Made by a program: the position numbers and the translations under genes
Shown here: positions 16,412 to 24,945 of the stretch, in pieces
Layout of the letters: the number at the start of each line of letters is the position of its first letter
Numbering within the stretch: the first letter of the stretch is position 1
The notes under the pieces: model-generated
Told to the model about the DNA's origin: nothing
The model's database searches: none
The model's input: the letters and a program-made list of their open reading frames with translations, nothing else
Origin: Nanobdellota archaeon
GTDB lineage: Archaea > Nanobdellota > Nanobdellia > Woesearchaeales > WJIZ01
Assembly (NCBI GenBank): GCA_023140175.1
Contig: JAGLMD010000090.1
Span: forward strand, 1-34,649
Reading direction: 5' to 3'
DNA length: 34,649 nucleotides

Positions 16412-17972
16412 TGTATGTTTCCTCGGTATTAACTTCCCATATATTCTCTTTAGATTTTACATCTTTAATAATATTATCTATTGCTACCATAGCAGTTAGC
16501 ATAGAATGATCAGAATTATTATACCTATGCATCCCGTTCCTGCCTACTAAAAAAAGATTTTCAAAATTGTCAGTAAAATTTCTAATAATATGAAATCTAT
16601 CATATGTGCCAAAGTAAGCAGGATATGTCTTCGGCATTCGAATGATTATACTATCTATGACATCATCTTTTTCTATAAAGCCTATCTTAGATAATTCAGC
16701 TATAGCAAATTGAGAGAGCCCTTTATCTGTTTTAGACCAGATTTCATCTCCTTTATTGCAGATATATTCTAAGCCGAGCAATACTTTATTTTCGTCTTTT
16801 AACAGATATGGGCTCCAATTATTAAATATCTGAAGCCTTGCAAGATTAACTTTTCTTTCTTGTATGTAAATCCAGTTGTCTGGGATAATATTATTAATGG
16901 TCTTTATTTTGGTCTTGTTTTTTATTTTAAGCTTTTTTAGAAGCAAGCCAACTGTTATAAAATCACGATATTTTAATCCTTTAGCCACTTCTTGAACCTC
17001 TTGGGGCACTTGTTCACCAAGACCTTGTATTAAATCTTTAACTGGCATGGTGGAGAAAAAGTAATCTCCTTTTTGAGTCTTGACTTTGCCAGTAGCCTGA
17101 TCTTTTATCCTGGATTCAACAATTTTATTATTCTTATATTTTAGACCTATGACCTTGTGCTTTAAATATATCTTTCCTCCTTTTCTCTTAATAATCCCTG
17201 CAACCTCATCCCATAATTGACCTGGGCCTAACTTTGGATACATAAATTGCTGAATAAGGCTTGTTTCTGTATTTTTTTGTGAAATAGAACGATTTTTTGA
17301 GAAAGGAGTATTGAGCCCATGGAATATTGCTTTAGTTATGGATAGGCCCTTTATTCGTTGAGCACCCCATTCTGGACTAATCTTATTACAGGGAATCCCC
17401 CATACTTTCTCTGTATAATCCTTAAAAAATAGTAGATAGAGTTCTTTACCAAAACGATTTATAAAGAAATCCTCTAGAGATTTTTCTTTTTTAATAGGAT
17501 AAAGCCGAATTTTAATATAGCTTAAGCCTATCTTGATGATCCTGAACAAATCCAGATTTGAGAAGGTATTAAAATTCAAGGAAAGGGGGTAATCAAAGAA
17601 TTTACCGAGGAAGAATATTCTCGATAAGCGATTTCGAATCAGCATTACTTTATCTGTCTTTTCAGGATCAGGAGCATTAATTTTAGTTGAAAACTGGATT
17701 TTTCTTCTAAGTATGATATCATCTTTTGATGGCTTTCCTTGTAAAGGAAGAATATCCTGCCACCACTGCATAACTCTTTGAGACTTAGAAAAAAACCTAT
17801 GACCACCTATATCTATTTTGTTACCTTTAAAGTCAACAGTTTTTGAAATGCCCCCTATCTTATTACTCATTTCATAGATAACGGGCTTGATATCTGTTTT
17901 AGTGAGTAGTTCATAGGCAGCCGTTAAACCTGCAGGGCCTGCACCTATGATTACTGCTGTTTTTTTATCCAT
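16398..17972 (-). CDS. FAD-dependent oxidoreductase/mutase, UDP-galactopyranose-mutase-like
   Basis: A 524-aa flavoprotein. The N-terminal dinucleotide-binding motif is [16 protein letters not shown] (7-22), with the ribose-binding Glu in [14 protein letters not shown] follows near 57-65, the pattern of the UDP-galactopyranose mutase/protoporphyrinogen-oxidase-like group. Also present are [20 protein letters not shown] and a C-terminal [17 protein letters not shown] that closes the FAD site. Relatives in bacteria sit in surface-polysaccharide clusters, and here the gene overlaps one for a large GT-C/YfhO-like membrane protein. A sugar-nucleotide or polyprenyl-sugar modification is the likely role; amine-oxidase or desaturase chemistry cannot be excluded. 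GGGTG precedes the ATG. Confidence 0.8.
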   Translation of the reverse strand: MDKKTAVIIGAGPAGLTAAYELLTKTDIKPVIYEMSNKIGGISKTVDFKGNKIDIGGHRFFSKSQRVMQWWQDILPLQGKPSKDDIILRRKIQFSTKINAPDPEKTDKVMLIRNRLSRIFFLGKFFDYPLSLNFNTFSNLDLFRIIKIGLSYIKIRLYPIKKEKSLEDFFINRFGKELYLLFFKDYTEKVWGIPCNKISPEWGAQRIKGLSITKAIFHGLNTPFSKNRSISQKNTETSLIQQFMYPKLGPGQLWDEVAGIIKRKGGKIYLKHKVIGLKYKNNKIVESRIKDQATGKVKTQKGDYFFSTMPVKDLIQGLGEQVPQEVQEVAKGLKYRDFITVGLLLKKLKIKNKTKIKTINNIIPDNWIYIQERKVNLARLQIFNNWSPYLLKDENKVLLGLEYICNKGDEIWSKTDKGLSQFAIAELSKIGFIEKDDVIDSIIIRMPKTYPAYFGTYDRFHIIRNFTDNFENLFLVGRNGMHRYNNSDHSMLTAMVAIDNIIKDVKSKENIWEVNTEETYNEET

Positions 17973-18014
17973 TAATATACACCCAACAATACGACTATGA
18001 TGATGAAAAAGCGT

Positions 18015-18098
18015 TTATCTGACTGTAATATAAACTGCCAGAAGGAAAACCAAGAGGTATATGATTAGAACTAAAATCAAGTGGCTCAATTTTTTCAT
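18015..18098 (-). CDS. Possible 27-residue membrane peptide
   Basis: The minus-strand ORF from ATG at 18098 encodes 27 residues: MKKLSHL, then a hydrophobic stretch through LIIYLLVFLLAVYI, ending TVR. This is a positively charged N terminus followed by one membrane helix. AATATAAA at 18120-18127 gives a TATA box 21 nt before the ATG, matching leaderless genes here. It ends 42 nt upstream of the FAD-enzyme gene and may be its cotranscribed first cistron. The same TATA box could instead serve only that gene with a 126-nt leader. Confidence 0.42.
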   Translation of the reverse strand: MKKLSHLILVLIIYLLVFLLAVYITVR

Positions 18099-18134
18099 AA
18101 TAAAATATAAAAAATAATAAATATAAAAAACTAT

Positions 18135-18509
18135 TTATTTTACATTTACAATAAGAGAATTCTTGCTTGTTTCGTCAATTATCTCAAATTTTCCGGTTTC
18201 GTCAAATGCAACATTTATTTTATCCCCGTCAGAAAGCTGTTTCTCTGAGAGTCTTGCATCTTCCATTGTTAGATAGTGTCCGTTTATGTCATCGTCAACA
18301 ATAAAGATAGTAAGGCTGTTTCCTTTTTCAATGGTTATTTTATCAGCATCAAAGCCTTCAGCTGTTAGTCTTACTTCATCTTCAAAAGTTATTTTTTCGC
18401 CTTCTTCTGCTTCTGTTGTTAGAATTGCATGGGTGCCAGTATCTTCTACGACCATGCATCCTGTCAGCAGAACAGCAAATAATGCTATAGCAATTAATAT
18501 TCTTTTCAT
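18135..18509 (-). CDS. Small lipoprotein with cupredoxin-like domain
   Basis: A 124-aa lipoprotein: MKRILIAIALFAVLLTG then lipobox Cys18. The mature part (about 45-124) is all beta, with ITIEKGNSLTIFIVDDD, NGHYLTMEDARL and GKFEIIDET in the order expected for a cupredoxin-like Greek-key fold. Only one His of the usual copper site is visible and no Cys ligand, so copper binding is doubtful. It may be a structural or binding domain at the cell surface. The ribosome binding site is GGGGGG about 8 nt before the ATG, like the other exported proteins here. It appears monocistronic. Confidence 0.72.
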   Translation of the reverse strand: MKRILIAIALFAVLLTGCMVVEDTGTHAILTTEAEEGEKITFEDEVRLTAEGFDADKITIEKGNSLTIFIVDDDINGHYLTMEDARLSEKQLSDGDKINVAFDETGKFEIIDETSKNSLIVNVK

Positions 18510-18592
18510 TTTATTTACCCCCCTTAACTAACTATAAGAATATGCTTGATTTTAAATAGGTTTCTATATTTTTACTATTGAATCATGGCAAA

Positions 18593-19501
18593 CTAAATCT
18601 TTATCTTTTCCTTAGCAAGAACAAGTTCCATAGACTTAATTGCTACTTCCATCTGTTTATTGTCTGGTTCTTTTGTTGTTATGTACTGGAGCATGATCCC
18701 AGGAAGAGAGATTAGTTTTACTATGGGGTTTCTAGAGTATTTGCCAGATAGCTTAAGGAGCTCGTATGCTATTGAGGCAATTGGAAAAACAAATATTATC
18801 CTAAGAGTAAATAGTATAATCTTCCTCATAATGAATGGAAGCGCGATAAAACCAGGAAATAATATGAGAATAATTGTGGGGATTAGGGCAAAGATGAATA
18901 TGCTTATGAATACCACCACAAATAAGAAGCTTGTGCCGCATCTAGGGTGTTTAGTAGAATATTTTTTTACATTTTTTACAGTTAGTTTTTTTCCTTCTTC
19001 ATAACAGTATACTGTTTTGTGCTCTGCGCCATGGTATTCAAAAACCCTTCTAAAATCCTTGGGAAGGGAAATGAGGTACATGTAAAGAAGTAAGATAGCT
19101 AATTTTATTATGCCATCAATTAAATTAAATAGCATTGGAGATGATTCTTCTTTTACGCCAGTAAGCATGCTAAGGATATAAGGCAGAGCAACAAAGAGAA
19201 AAATACCAAAGGCAAATGCTATAATCAAAGTGAAGACCATCTGAGTATTTGAAAGCTGCTCTTCTTCTTCTGAAACCTGGCTGGCAGACCATGTAAGTGT
19301 CTTTATTCCCAATACAAGCATTTCAATAAGATTTGCAATGCCCCTTATGAAAGGGAATTTAAGGAACTTTGGCTTTTTCTTTATTTTTTTTATTTGAGTA
19401 ACTATTTTTCCTTTCTCATTTCTTACAGAAGTTGCATAATAATTAGGAGAGCGCATCATCACCCCTTCAATCACTGCCTGGCCGCCTATTGTCGGTTTCA
19501 T
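18593..19501 (-). CDS. DUF1385 membrane protein (YqhQ-like)
   Basis: A DUF1385/COG3872 protein of 302 aa from the preferred ATG at 19501, where the family-typical MKPTIGGQAVIEGVMMRSPN begins and a TATA-like TTTAATAA lies 23 nt upstream. A GTG at 19555 would add 18 residues outside the family. Conserved blocks are GGQAVIEGVMMR, FRRVFEYHGAEHKTVYCYE and STKHPRCGTSFLF. The His/Glu/Cys residues in the last two suggest a metal site near the membrane. About five membrane helices are seen. The biochemical function of the family is unknown; it is conserved in Gram-positive bacteria and some archaea. The gene is divergent from the CxxCxxCC gene at 19626. Confidence 0.85.
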   Translation of the reverse strand: MKPTIGGQAVIEGVMMRSPNYYATSVRNEKGKIVTQIKKIKKKPKFLKFPFIRGIANLIEMLVLGIKTLTWSASQVSEEEEQLSNTQMVFTLIIAFAFGIFLFVALPYILSMLTGVKEESSPMLFNLIDGIIKLAILLLYMYLISLPKDFRRVFEYHGAEHKTVYCYEEGKKLTVKNVKKYSTKHPRCGTSFLFVVVFISIFIFALIPTIILILFPGFIALPFIMRKIILFTLRIIFVFPIASIAYELLKLSGKYSRNPIVKLISLPGIMLQYITTKEPDNKQMEVAIKSMELVLAKEKIKI

Positions 19502-19625
19502 TCTTAATTTGATTTTCTCTTGGTTTATTAAAGTTGCTATTTTATTAAAATTCACTTTACATTCAGCCTACTCTTTTCTTGTTTTAGTTGATAAGATATT
19601 TAAAGAAAGGTTTATAATAATTTTT

Positions 19626-19940
19626 ATGGAGAAAGGATTTAGGTGCAAGAGATGCGGAGAATGCTGTAAGGCTTCGCCAAAATTAAGTGATGAAGATATA
19701 AGAAGAATTCTTAAACTAGGAATAAAAAAGGAATACTTTGTAGAGAATATAAATGGCAAGGATTATATGATGATTAAGGATAATGTGTGTGTGTTTTTAG
19801 GGAAAAAAGAAGGGATGTATTATTGCAAGATATATGGGGCAAGGCCTGAGATATGTAGGATGTATCCTAATGGCAATTTTGAGAATTGCCAGCCTGAGAA
19901 ATTTGCTTTTGATGAATATCTGAAGAGGAAGAATGGATAA
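19626..19940 (+). CDS. YkgJ-type CxxCxxCC protein
   Basis: A 104-aa protein with the N-terminal cluster C7-x2-C10-x2-C13-C14 (FRCKRCGECCK) and later C (DNVCVFL), YYCKIYGARPEICRMYP and NCQPEKF. This is the pattern of the YkgJ/UPF0153 zinc- or iron-chelating family of unknown function. The ATG at 19626 is preferred over an upstream in-frame start at 19509. ATATTTAAA lies about 21 nt before it, and the Cys cluster normally opens the protein. Its 3' end overlaps the endonuclease III gene by 8 nt, so they are cotranscribed. Such proteins may install or protect metal centres; a link to the Nth iron-sulfur cluster is speculation. Confidence 0.82.
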   Translation: MEKGFRCKRCGECCKASPKLSDEDIRRILKLGIKKEYFVENINGKDYMMIKDNVCVFLGKKEGMYYCKIYGARPEICRMYPNGNFENCQPEKFAFDEYLKRKNG

Positions 19941-20580
19941 ATCTTATAGAATTATCAGGGCTCTTGAGATTTTGAAGAAAGAGCAATCCAGAACTATGCT
20001 TGGGGATATGAGCAAGAGATATGATCCTTTCAGGATTCTTATATCTACAATACTTAGTGCAAGGTCAAAGGATGAGGTTACTTATCCTATTTGCGAGAAC
20101 CTATTTGAAAAATATCCTACTGCAGAGAAATTGGCTAAAGCAAGGAAAAAAGAAGTTATAAAGATAATAAAGCAGATTGGATTCTATAACCGGAAGGCAG
20201 GTTATATAATAGATACTGCAAAGGGGGTTATTTCTGAGTATAGGGGAAAGGTTCCTAGTACGATGGAAGAGCTTAAAACTTTTCCAGGAGTTGGAAATAA
20301 AGTGGCAGGATGTGTCATGGTTTATGCTCATGGCTTAGATGAAATACCGATAGATGTACATGTGGCAGTTGTTTCCCATAGGGTTGGGTTAACAAAGAAT
20401 AAAAATCCAGATAAGATCATGGAAGATTTGAAAAGGATAACCCCTAGGAAATATTGGATGCTGGTAAATGATTTATTTGTATGGCATGGTAAAGAAGCAT
20501 GTGATACAAGAAAGCCGAGATGCTGGAAATGTAAAATAATAAAGCTATGCTTATATAAGAATAAAAATTTAAAGAAATAA
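19933..20580 (+). CDS. nth: Endonuclease III (DNA glycosylase/AP lyase)
   Basis: A 215-aa base-excision-repair enzyme that removes oxidised pyrimidines and cleaves AP sites. The helix-hairpin-helix is FPGVGNKVAG (117-126) with catalytic Lys K123, followed by the catalytic Asp D141 in IPIDVHVAVV. The [4Fe-4S] ligands are C190-x6-C197-x2-C200-x5-C206, all intact. The length and N-terminal SKRYDPFRILISTILSARSKD are typical. It overlaps the upstream CxxCxxCC gene by 8 nt and ends 1 nt from the convergent mscS. Fully functional by residues. Confidence 0.96.
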   Translation: MDKSYRIIRALEILKKEQSRTMLGDMSKRYDPFRILISTILSARSKDEVTYPICENLFEKYPTAEKLAKARKKEVIKIIKQIGFYNRKAGYIIDTAKGVISEYRGKVPSTMEELKTFPGVGNKVAGCVMVYAHGLDEIPIDVHVAVVSHRVGLTKNKNPDKIMEDLKRITPRKYWMLVNDLFVWHGKEACDTRKPRCWKCKIIKLCLYKNKNLKK

Positions 20581-20581
20581 T

Positions 20582-21649
20582 TTATGCTTTGTTTACATAA
20601 ACTGTCTGTGTTGGATATGCAAATTCTATTTTCTCTTTCTGGAAGCTTTCTGTCAGAGCAAGATTTATTGCCTGCTGAGTGTCCATATAATCATTATATT
20701 CTTTACTATTCAAATAATAAACAACTTCATAGTTCAGGCTGAAATCACCAAATTCCCGGAAATGGGCCCTGTCTAAATCTGCCAGCTTAATCTTATCAAC
20801 TATCCCTTTCATAATCTCAGGAATCTTTTTTAGTTTTTTTACTGGAGTATCGTATGTAACACCGAAGCTGAAAACAATCCTTCTTTTCTGCATCTTTTTG
20901 TAATTATTCACCCTGGTGGATGTGAGTTCTCTATTTGAAACGACAAGCTCCTGGCCCTGCAGGGTTGTAATTCTTGTTGACTTTATGCCAATCTTCTTTA
21001 CAACACCCATATCCTTGCCTATTATTATGAAATCGCCAAGCTCAAATGGCTTGTCAAGATGGATTGAGATGGAAGAAAAAAGGTCTGCTATAATGTTTTG
21101 CAGGGCAAAGGCGATTGCAATGCCGCCTACACCCAGGCCAGCAATCAATGTGGAGATATCATAACCAAGATTGGACAAAAGGAAAAGAATGGCCACTACC
21201 CATAAAGTAATACCCCCCAGCCTCCCCAGAAGCCTCACAGAGCCTTCATCAACTCCCTTTTCTTCTTTCTTCCTTTTCTGAATTAATTTGAGGGTACTAT
21301 ATTGAATAGCTTTCTGGAATCCATGTACTACATAGTAGGTAATTACTACCAGAATTACATAATACATTGCTTTATCAATTATATCGATTACATTTATGAA
21401 TTGAAGAGAAAAATAAAGAGAAAGGATTACATAAAAAGGCCAGTGGATACTGTCAATGAACCGGACTGCCAGATCATCTAATTCTGTTTTTGTTTTTTTG
21501 GCTAATTTACCCAGCTTTTTTATGCCAAAAAACTTAAAGATTCTTAAGATTAAAATAGATGCTAAGAAGATACCAAAAGCTATCAAATATTGATGAACAG
21601 AATTTCCTCCCCAGCTTAAGTTTAATAACTTATAGTAGTCGATTGCCAT
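20582..21649 (-). CDS. mscS: MscS-family mechanosensitive channel
   Basis: A 355-aa small-conductance channel protein that releases solutes on hypo-osmotic shock. It has an N-terminal membrane helix (about 18-38) and further helices near 70-90, 93-112 and 145-163. The pore-lining helix is GLGVGGIAIAFALQNIIADLFSS, rich in Gly/Ala as in MscS TM3. The beta domain LDKPFELGDFIIIGKDMGVVKKIGIKSTRI follows, and the C-terminal alpha/beta domain ends at 355. ATTTATAT at 21673-21680 is a TATA box 23 nt before the ATG, so it is leaderless. The stop abuts the nth stop. Confidence 0.93.
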   Translation of the reverse strand: MAIDYYKLLNLSWGGNSVHQYLIAFGIFLASILILRIFKFFGIKKLGKLAKKTKTELDDLAVRFIDSIHWPFYVILSLYFSLQFINVIDIIDKAMYYVILVVITYYVVHGFQKAIQYSTLKLIQKRKKEEKGVDEGSVRLLGRLGGITLWVVAILFLLSNLGYDISTLIAGLGVGGIAIAFALQNIIADLFSSISIHLDKPFELGDFIIIGKDMGVVKKIGIKSTRITTLQGQELVVSNRELTSTRVNNYKKMQKRRIVFSFGVTYDTPVKKLKKIPEIMKGIVDKIKLADLDRAHFREFGDFSLNYEVVYYLNSKEYNDYMDTQQAINLALTESFQKEKIEFAYPTQTVYVNKA

Positions 21650-21689
21650 AGTCAGTTTAATGTATAAGGTCTATTTATATCTTTCTTTT

Positions 21690-21995
21690 TTATTTCTTGT
21701 GCTTCATTATCTGTGTATCTATCTTTTTTAATGCTCCAGAGATTGTTTTTTCAGCACCAAAATCCTGCTGCTCTGCATGAAATCTTCCGTGGTCGGAATC
21801 GAGATTCATTTTACAATAATAAGCTGGCCTGCCTCTTGATGTTTCTTTATGTATGTGGCAGTCAAGATTAATATGAATCTCATTGAAATCGGATTTATGC
21901 TTCTGTTCAAATCTTTCAAGCTTTTCATTAATTATTTGCAGTTCCTCTTCATTAACCCTAGAAAAATCACCTTTAAAGTTTATTTTGCTCTCCAT
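21690..21995 (-). CDS. HPF/S30AE-like ribosome-associated protein
   Basis: A 101-aa protein. The ATG at 21995 is preferred because GAGGTG lies 6 nt upstream; the GTG that adds three residues (22004) is part of that site. The fold pattern is an N-terminal strand (INFKGDFS), a long helix, strands IHINLDCHIHKE and AYYCKMNLDS, then FHAEQQDFGAEKTISGALKKIDTQI. The last block resembles the -x-FHAE...GAE-AI--AL--L--QI- end of sigma-54 modulation/HPF (S30AE) proteins, which bind the small subunit of dormant ribosomes. Assignment is moderate since the family is divergent. TTTATAAA upstream predicts a leader of about 12 nt. Confidence 0.6.
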   Translation of the reverse strand: MESKINFKGDFSRVNEEELQIINEKLERFEQKHKSDFNEIHINLDCHIHKETSRGRPAYYCKMNLDSDHGRFHAEQQDFGAEKTISGALKKIDTQIMKHKK

Positions 21996-22046
21996 ATTAT
22001 GCACCTCATTGAATATGCTCTTTTTTTCTTTTTATAAATCTAATGG

Positions 22047-22667
22047 TTACCCTTCAATTAAGGGGACAAAGCGGACATCGCAGACATGTTTTTCAATTAG
22101 CCTATTTTTTGTCTTTTTTATTTTAAGGAGTTTTTGATAAAATTGGTTGCCTACTGGAATGACTAGGATTCCTTGTTCTTTTAGCTGGTCAATCAATGCT
22201 TTTGGAATCTCTTGTGCTGCTGCTGTAACTATGATAGCATCATAAGGAGCACCTTTTGCATATCCTTTTGTGCCGTCTCCTTTAATTTGTTTTATATTCT
22301 TATATTTCTTTAGGATATTCCTAGACCTTGATGATAATTTATCTATTCTTTCTATTGAGGTTACCTTTTTTGCGATTTTAGATAGGATTGCTGCCTGATA
22401 ACCTGAGCCTGTCCCTATTTCTAAGACAATCTTATCTTTGTTTAATTCCAATAATTCTGTCATCAATGCAACGATATATGGCTGGGAGATCGTCTGCCTA
22501 TTGCCTATGGACAAGGGGTAATCTGCATATGCTTCATCTAAAAGTTGTTTGGGAATGAATTCATGCCTTGGCACTTTTAGCATTGCTTCAAGAACTTTTT
22601 TGTCTTTTATATTGCGGGCCTTTATCTGGGTTTCAACCATCAATTCCCTTTCTTTTTCAAAAGCCAT
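22047..22667 (-). CDS. pcm: Protein-L-isoaspartate O-methyltransferase
   Basis: A 206-aa SAM-dependent methyltransferase that repairs isoaspartyl residues in aged proteins. The substrate loop VPRHEFIPKQLLDEAYADYPLSIGNRQTISQPYIVALM (about 33-70) is fully typical. SAM motif I is VLEIGTGSGYQAAIL (about 80-94), post-I is VTSIERI, and motif II is YDAIIVTAAAQEIPKAL. The length is normal. The start lies 1 nt after the stop of the upstream amrS gene, with the binding site inside that gene, so the two form an operon. Confidence 0.95.
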   Translation of the reverse strand: MAFEKERELMVETQIKARNIKDKKVLEAMLKVPRHEFIPKQLLDEAYADYPLSIGNRQTISQPYIVALMTELLELNKDKIVLEIGTGSGYQAAILSKIAKKVTSIERIDKLSSRSRNILKKYKNIKQIKGDGTKGYAKGAPYDAIIVTAAAQEIPKALIDQLKEQGILVIPVGNQFYQKLLKIKKTKNRLIEKHVCDVRFVPLIEG

Positions 22668-22668
22668 C

Positions 22669-23673
22669 TTAGTTATTCTGAATAATATTTATTTTCTCTC
22701 CACAAAATGGGCATTTATTTTCTTTTAGTGTTGTTTTTTCAATCTGATAACCATATCTGTCAATTAATTTAGCATTACATTTGGGGCAGAAGGTTGATTC
22801 AAAATCATTTCCCGGCAAGTTGCCGGCGTAGATATATTTTAAGCCTGATTTTTTTCCTATTTCTATTGCTTTCATAAGTGTTTTTTCAGGAGTTGCACCT
22901 AAATTATTCATCTTATACATGGGATGAAACCTTGAGACATGCCAGGGAATATTCTTATCTATTGATGCTATGAATTCTGAAATTTGAGTTAATTCTTTTT
23001 CTGAATCATTTTTTCCTGGAATTATTAATGTTGTAATTTCCAGGAATATTCCTAATTCATGATATAGTTTTATTGAGTCTAATACTGGCTTTAGTCTTGC
23101 ACATACGATATTTTTGTAGAATTCTTCACTGAAGGATTTTAGGTCAATGTTAGCAGCATCCAAGTAAGGTGAGATTTCTTTTAACGGCTCTGGGTTTATG
23201 AAGCCATTAGTCACAAATATGTTTTTTAATCCTTGTTTCTTTGCTAGTTTTGCAATATCAAAGGCATATTCATAGAAGATTGTAGGTTCTGTATATGTAT
23301 AGGCTATGGATTTACAATCGTTTTCTATTGCTGATTCAACTATTTCTTCTGGGGTTATATTTCTGCCATATATTCCATTTCCTGGCTGTGAGATATCAGA
23401 GTTCTGGCAAAATTGGCAGTGAAAGTTGCAGCCCATTGTTGCGATGCTGTAAGAGAATGTTCCCGGAAGAAAATGGAATAATGGCTTCTTTTCTATTGGA
23501 TCAACACCTGTTGAGATTGCTTTTCCGTAGACTAAAGAATATAGCTTGCCTTTTTGATTTTCCCTGACATGGCAGCTGCCTCTTTCATTTGGTTTTATTG
23601 TGCAGAGATGCGGACATAGCAAGCACTGTACCTGGTTATCTTTTAGTCTTTTGTAGAAGGAAGCTTCTTTCAT
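22669..23673 (-). CDS. amrS: AmmeMemoRadiSam-system radical SAM protein
   Basis: A 334-aa radical SAM enzyme of the AmrS (PflA-like) family. The N-terminal Cys pattern is CLLCPHLC...GSC (17-34), followed by GKAISTGVDPIEKKPLFHFLP. The cluster-binding motif is C82-x3-C86-x2-C89 (GCNFHCQFCQN). The TIM-barrel core continues with SIAYTYTEPTIFYEYA and ANIDLKSFSEEFY. A C-terminal zinc ribbon has two CxxC pairs (FCPKCNAK, KCPFCGEK). The system is named for AMMECR1, Memo and this enzyme; its reaction is not established, and the other two partners are not in this window. TTAAATAT lies 21 nt before the ATG. pcm follows after 1 nt. Confidence 0.9.
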   Translation of the reverse strand: MKEASFYKRLKDNQVQCLLCPHLCTIKPNERGSCHVRENQKGKLYSLVYGKAISTGVDPIEKKPLFHFLPGTFSYSIATMGCNFHCQFCQNSDISQPGNGIYGRNITPEEIVESAIENDCKSIAYTYTEPTIFYEYAFDIAKLAKKQGLKNIFVTNGFINPEPLKEISPYLDAANIDLKSFSEEFYKNIVCARLKPVLDSIKLYHELGIFLEITTLIIPGKNDSEKELTQISEFIASIDKNIPWHVSRFHPMYKMNNLGATPEKTLMKAIEIGKKSGLKYIYAGNLPGNDFESTFCPKCNAKLIDRYGYQIEKTTLKENKCPFCGEKINIIQNN

Positions 23674-23741
23674 AGATATAGTTAAGACAATGAAATATTT
23701 AATGTTTTGGATTTAGAAAAAGAAAAAAAATAAAATAAAAA

Positions 23742-24797
23742 TTATGTGCATACACCGCTTACACATATTCCAGAGAGATTGCCTGCTGGGCAAGGATATG
23801 GGACATCATATTCATAGTCTCCAGAACAATAGAACTCTAAGAGAGTTGTACTATTCAGGCAATAATCTGTGTCCTCATAATATGTCTCGTTAAGATATCC
23901 TGAAACTGTTCCCTGGGTGTAGATTGACATACCATAATCAGTGTCACTGCATGAGTCTGGAATTCCATCGCATTCTCCGGCTGTGCATCCATAAGTGCAT
24001 TCTTCTACTAGTTCTGGGGTTGCACTGTAATCGCATGCTCCACCACTACAATAATAGTTATTATAGTCCTTATATACAGAGCTGTTCAGACAATAATTAG
24101 AGCCATAGCCATCAGAGTCATCACAATCCTGCTTGAATTCTGGTGTTACATTTGAATCACATTCTCCACTAGCACAGAAGTAATCTGTCAAATCTTGGTA
24201 TATATCATTTCCAATACAGTAACTTGATCCATAGCCATCAGTACCACAACTTTGTTGTGAACTTTGTTCATAATCTCCAGAGCAATAATACTCCAGGATA
24301 TTGCTTGAGTCTACACAATAGTCACCATCGCTGTACCATACGTCATTGTAGTATCCTGAAGCTGTGCCGAAAACAGATATTACATTGCCGCCATCTGTAT
24401 CACTACAGGAATCACAGTGCCCACAATCTGCTATACATGTGTCGCAGACTTCTCCTCCTTCACAGACACCATCTCCACAATCTGTTTCGTCATTATCTGT
24501 TGGTCCTGAACAACCATTGTCGTTGTAATCTATTGCACTATCTCCATCGTTGTCTGAGCCATCATCACATTCAACATTTGGGTCTGTTTCTGTGGTGTCT
24601 TGTCTACTTGTACATCCTGGATCTGCTGACATGCCATTACATCCTGCATAGTCACAGTATCCATCACCGTCATTGTCTATTTTGTCATTACATGCTTTTG
24701 CTGCCCTTGGATTTGGCTTGGCTATTGCCATGCTCAAAACTAATAACCCTACTATGAGTAAGGCACTTACTAATGCTAATTTTCCTTTTTTATCCAT
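23742..24797 (-). CDS. Exported Asp/Cys-rich surface protein
   Basis: A 351-aa secreted protein. After MDKKGKLALVSALLIVGLLV and cleavage near MAIA, residues 35-110 carry Ca-binding-like CNDKIDNDGDGYCDY and DGSDNDGDSAIDYNDNGC repeats as in MopE-like segments. CGDGVCEGGEVCDTC follows, then four or five Cys/Tyr modules with the pattern YGS-x-YC...Y-x-D...YFC-SG-CD (about 130-351). The first and last modules (SVFGTASGYYND, YTQGTVSGYLNE) are similar, indicating internal duplication. It is a disulfide- and calcium-stabilised surface or adhesion protein. GGAGGG precedes the ATG, and a TATA-like TATATTTATATA about 100 nt upstream implies a leader of about 75 nt, the longest here. Confidence 0.8.
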   Translation of the reverse strand: MDKKGKLALVSALLIVGLLVLSMAIAKPNPRAAKACNDKIDNDGDGYCDYAGCNGMSADPGCTSRQDTTETDPNVECDDGSDNDGDSAIDYNDNGCSGPTDNDETDCGDGVCEGGEVCDTCIADCGHCDSCSDTDGGNVISVFGTASGYYNDVWYSDGDYCVDSSNILEYYCSGDYEQSSQQSCGTDGYGSSYCIGNDIYQDLTDYFCASGECDSNVTPEFKQDCDDSDGYGSNYCLNSSVYKDYNNYYCSGGACDYSATPELVEECTYGCTAGECDGIPDSCSDTDYGMSIYTQGTVSGYLNETYYEDTDYCLNSTTLLEFYCSGDYEYDVPYPCPAGNLSGICVSGVCT

Positions 24798-24945
24798 TTT
24801 TTGCCCTCCATTAATTAATGTTTAATTGAACCCCATACATTCTATCATTTAACCTGTCTCAAAAAGCCCAACCCCATTATACAAAAAGATGCCCTATATA
24901 AATATATGTAATGATAGTTGGTGGTAAAAAAATCATATTTTGCAA

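Noticed and set aside
17997-18024. C/D-box-like ATGATGA...CTGA
   Set aside because: No second C'/D' pair at guide spacing and no terminal stem; overlaps the leader of the FAD-enzyme gene.
19509-19625. Upstream extension of the CxxCxxCC protein
   Set aside because: The extra residues are hydrophobic and outside the family; a TATA box sits right before the ATG at 19626.
24224-24757. 177-aa His/Leu-rich plus-strand ORF
   Set aside because: Antisense of the Cys/Asp-rich exported protein, which has a signal peptide and a ribosome binding site.
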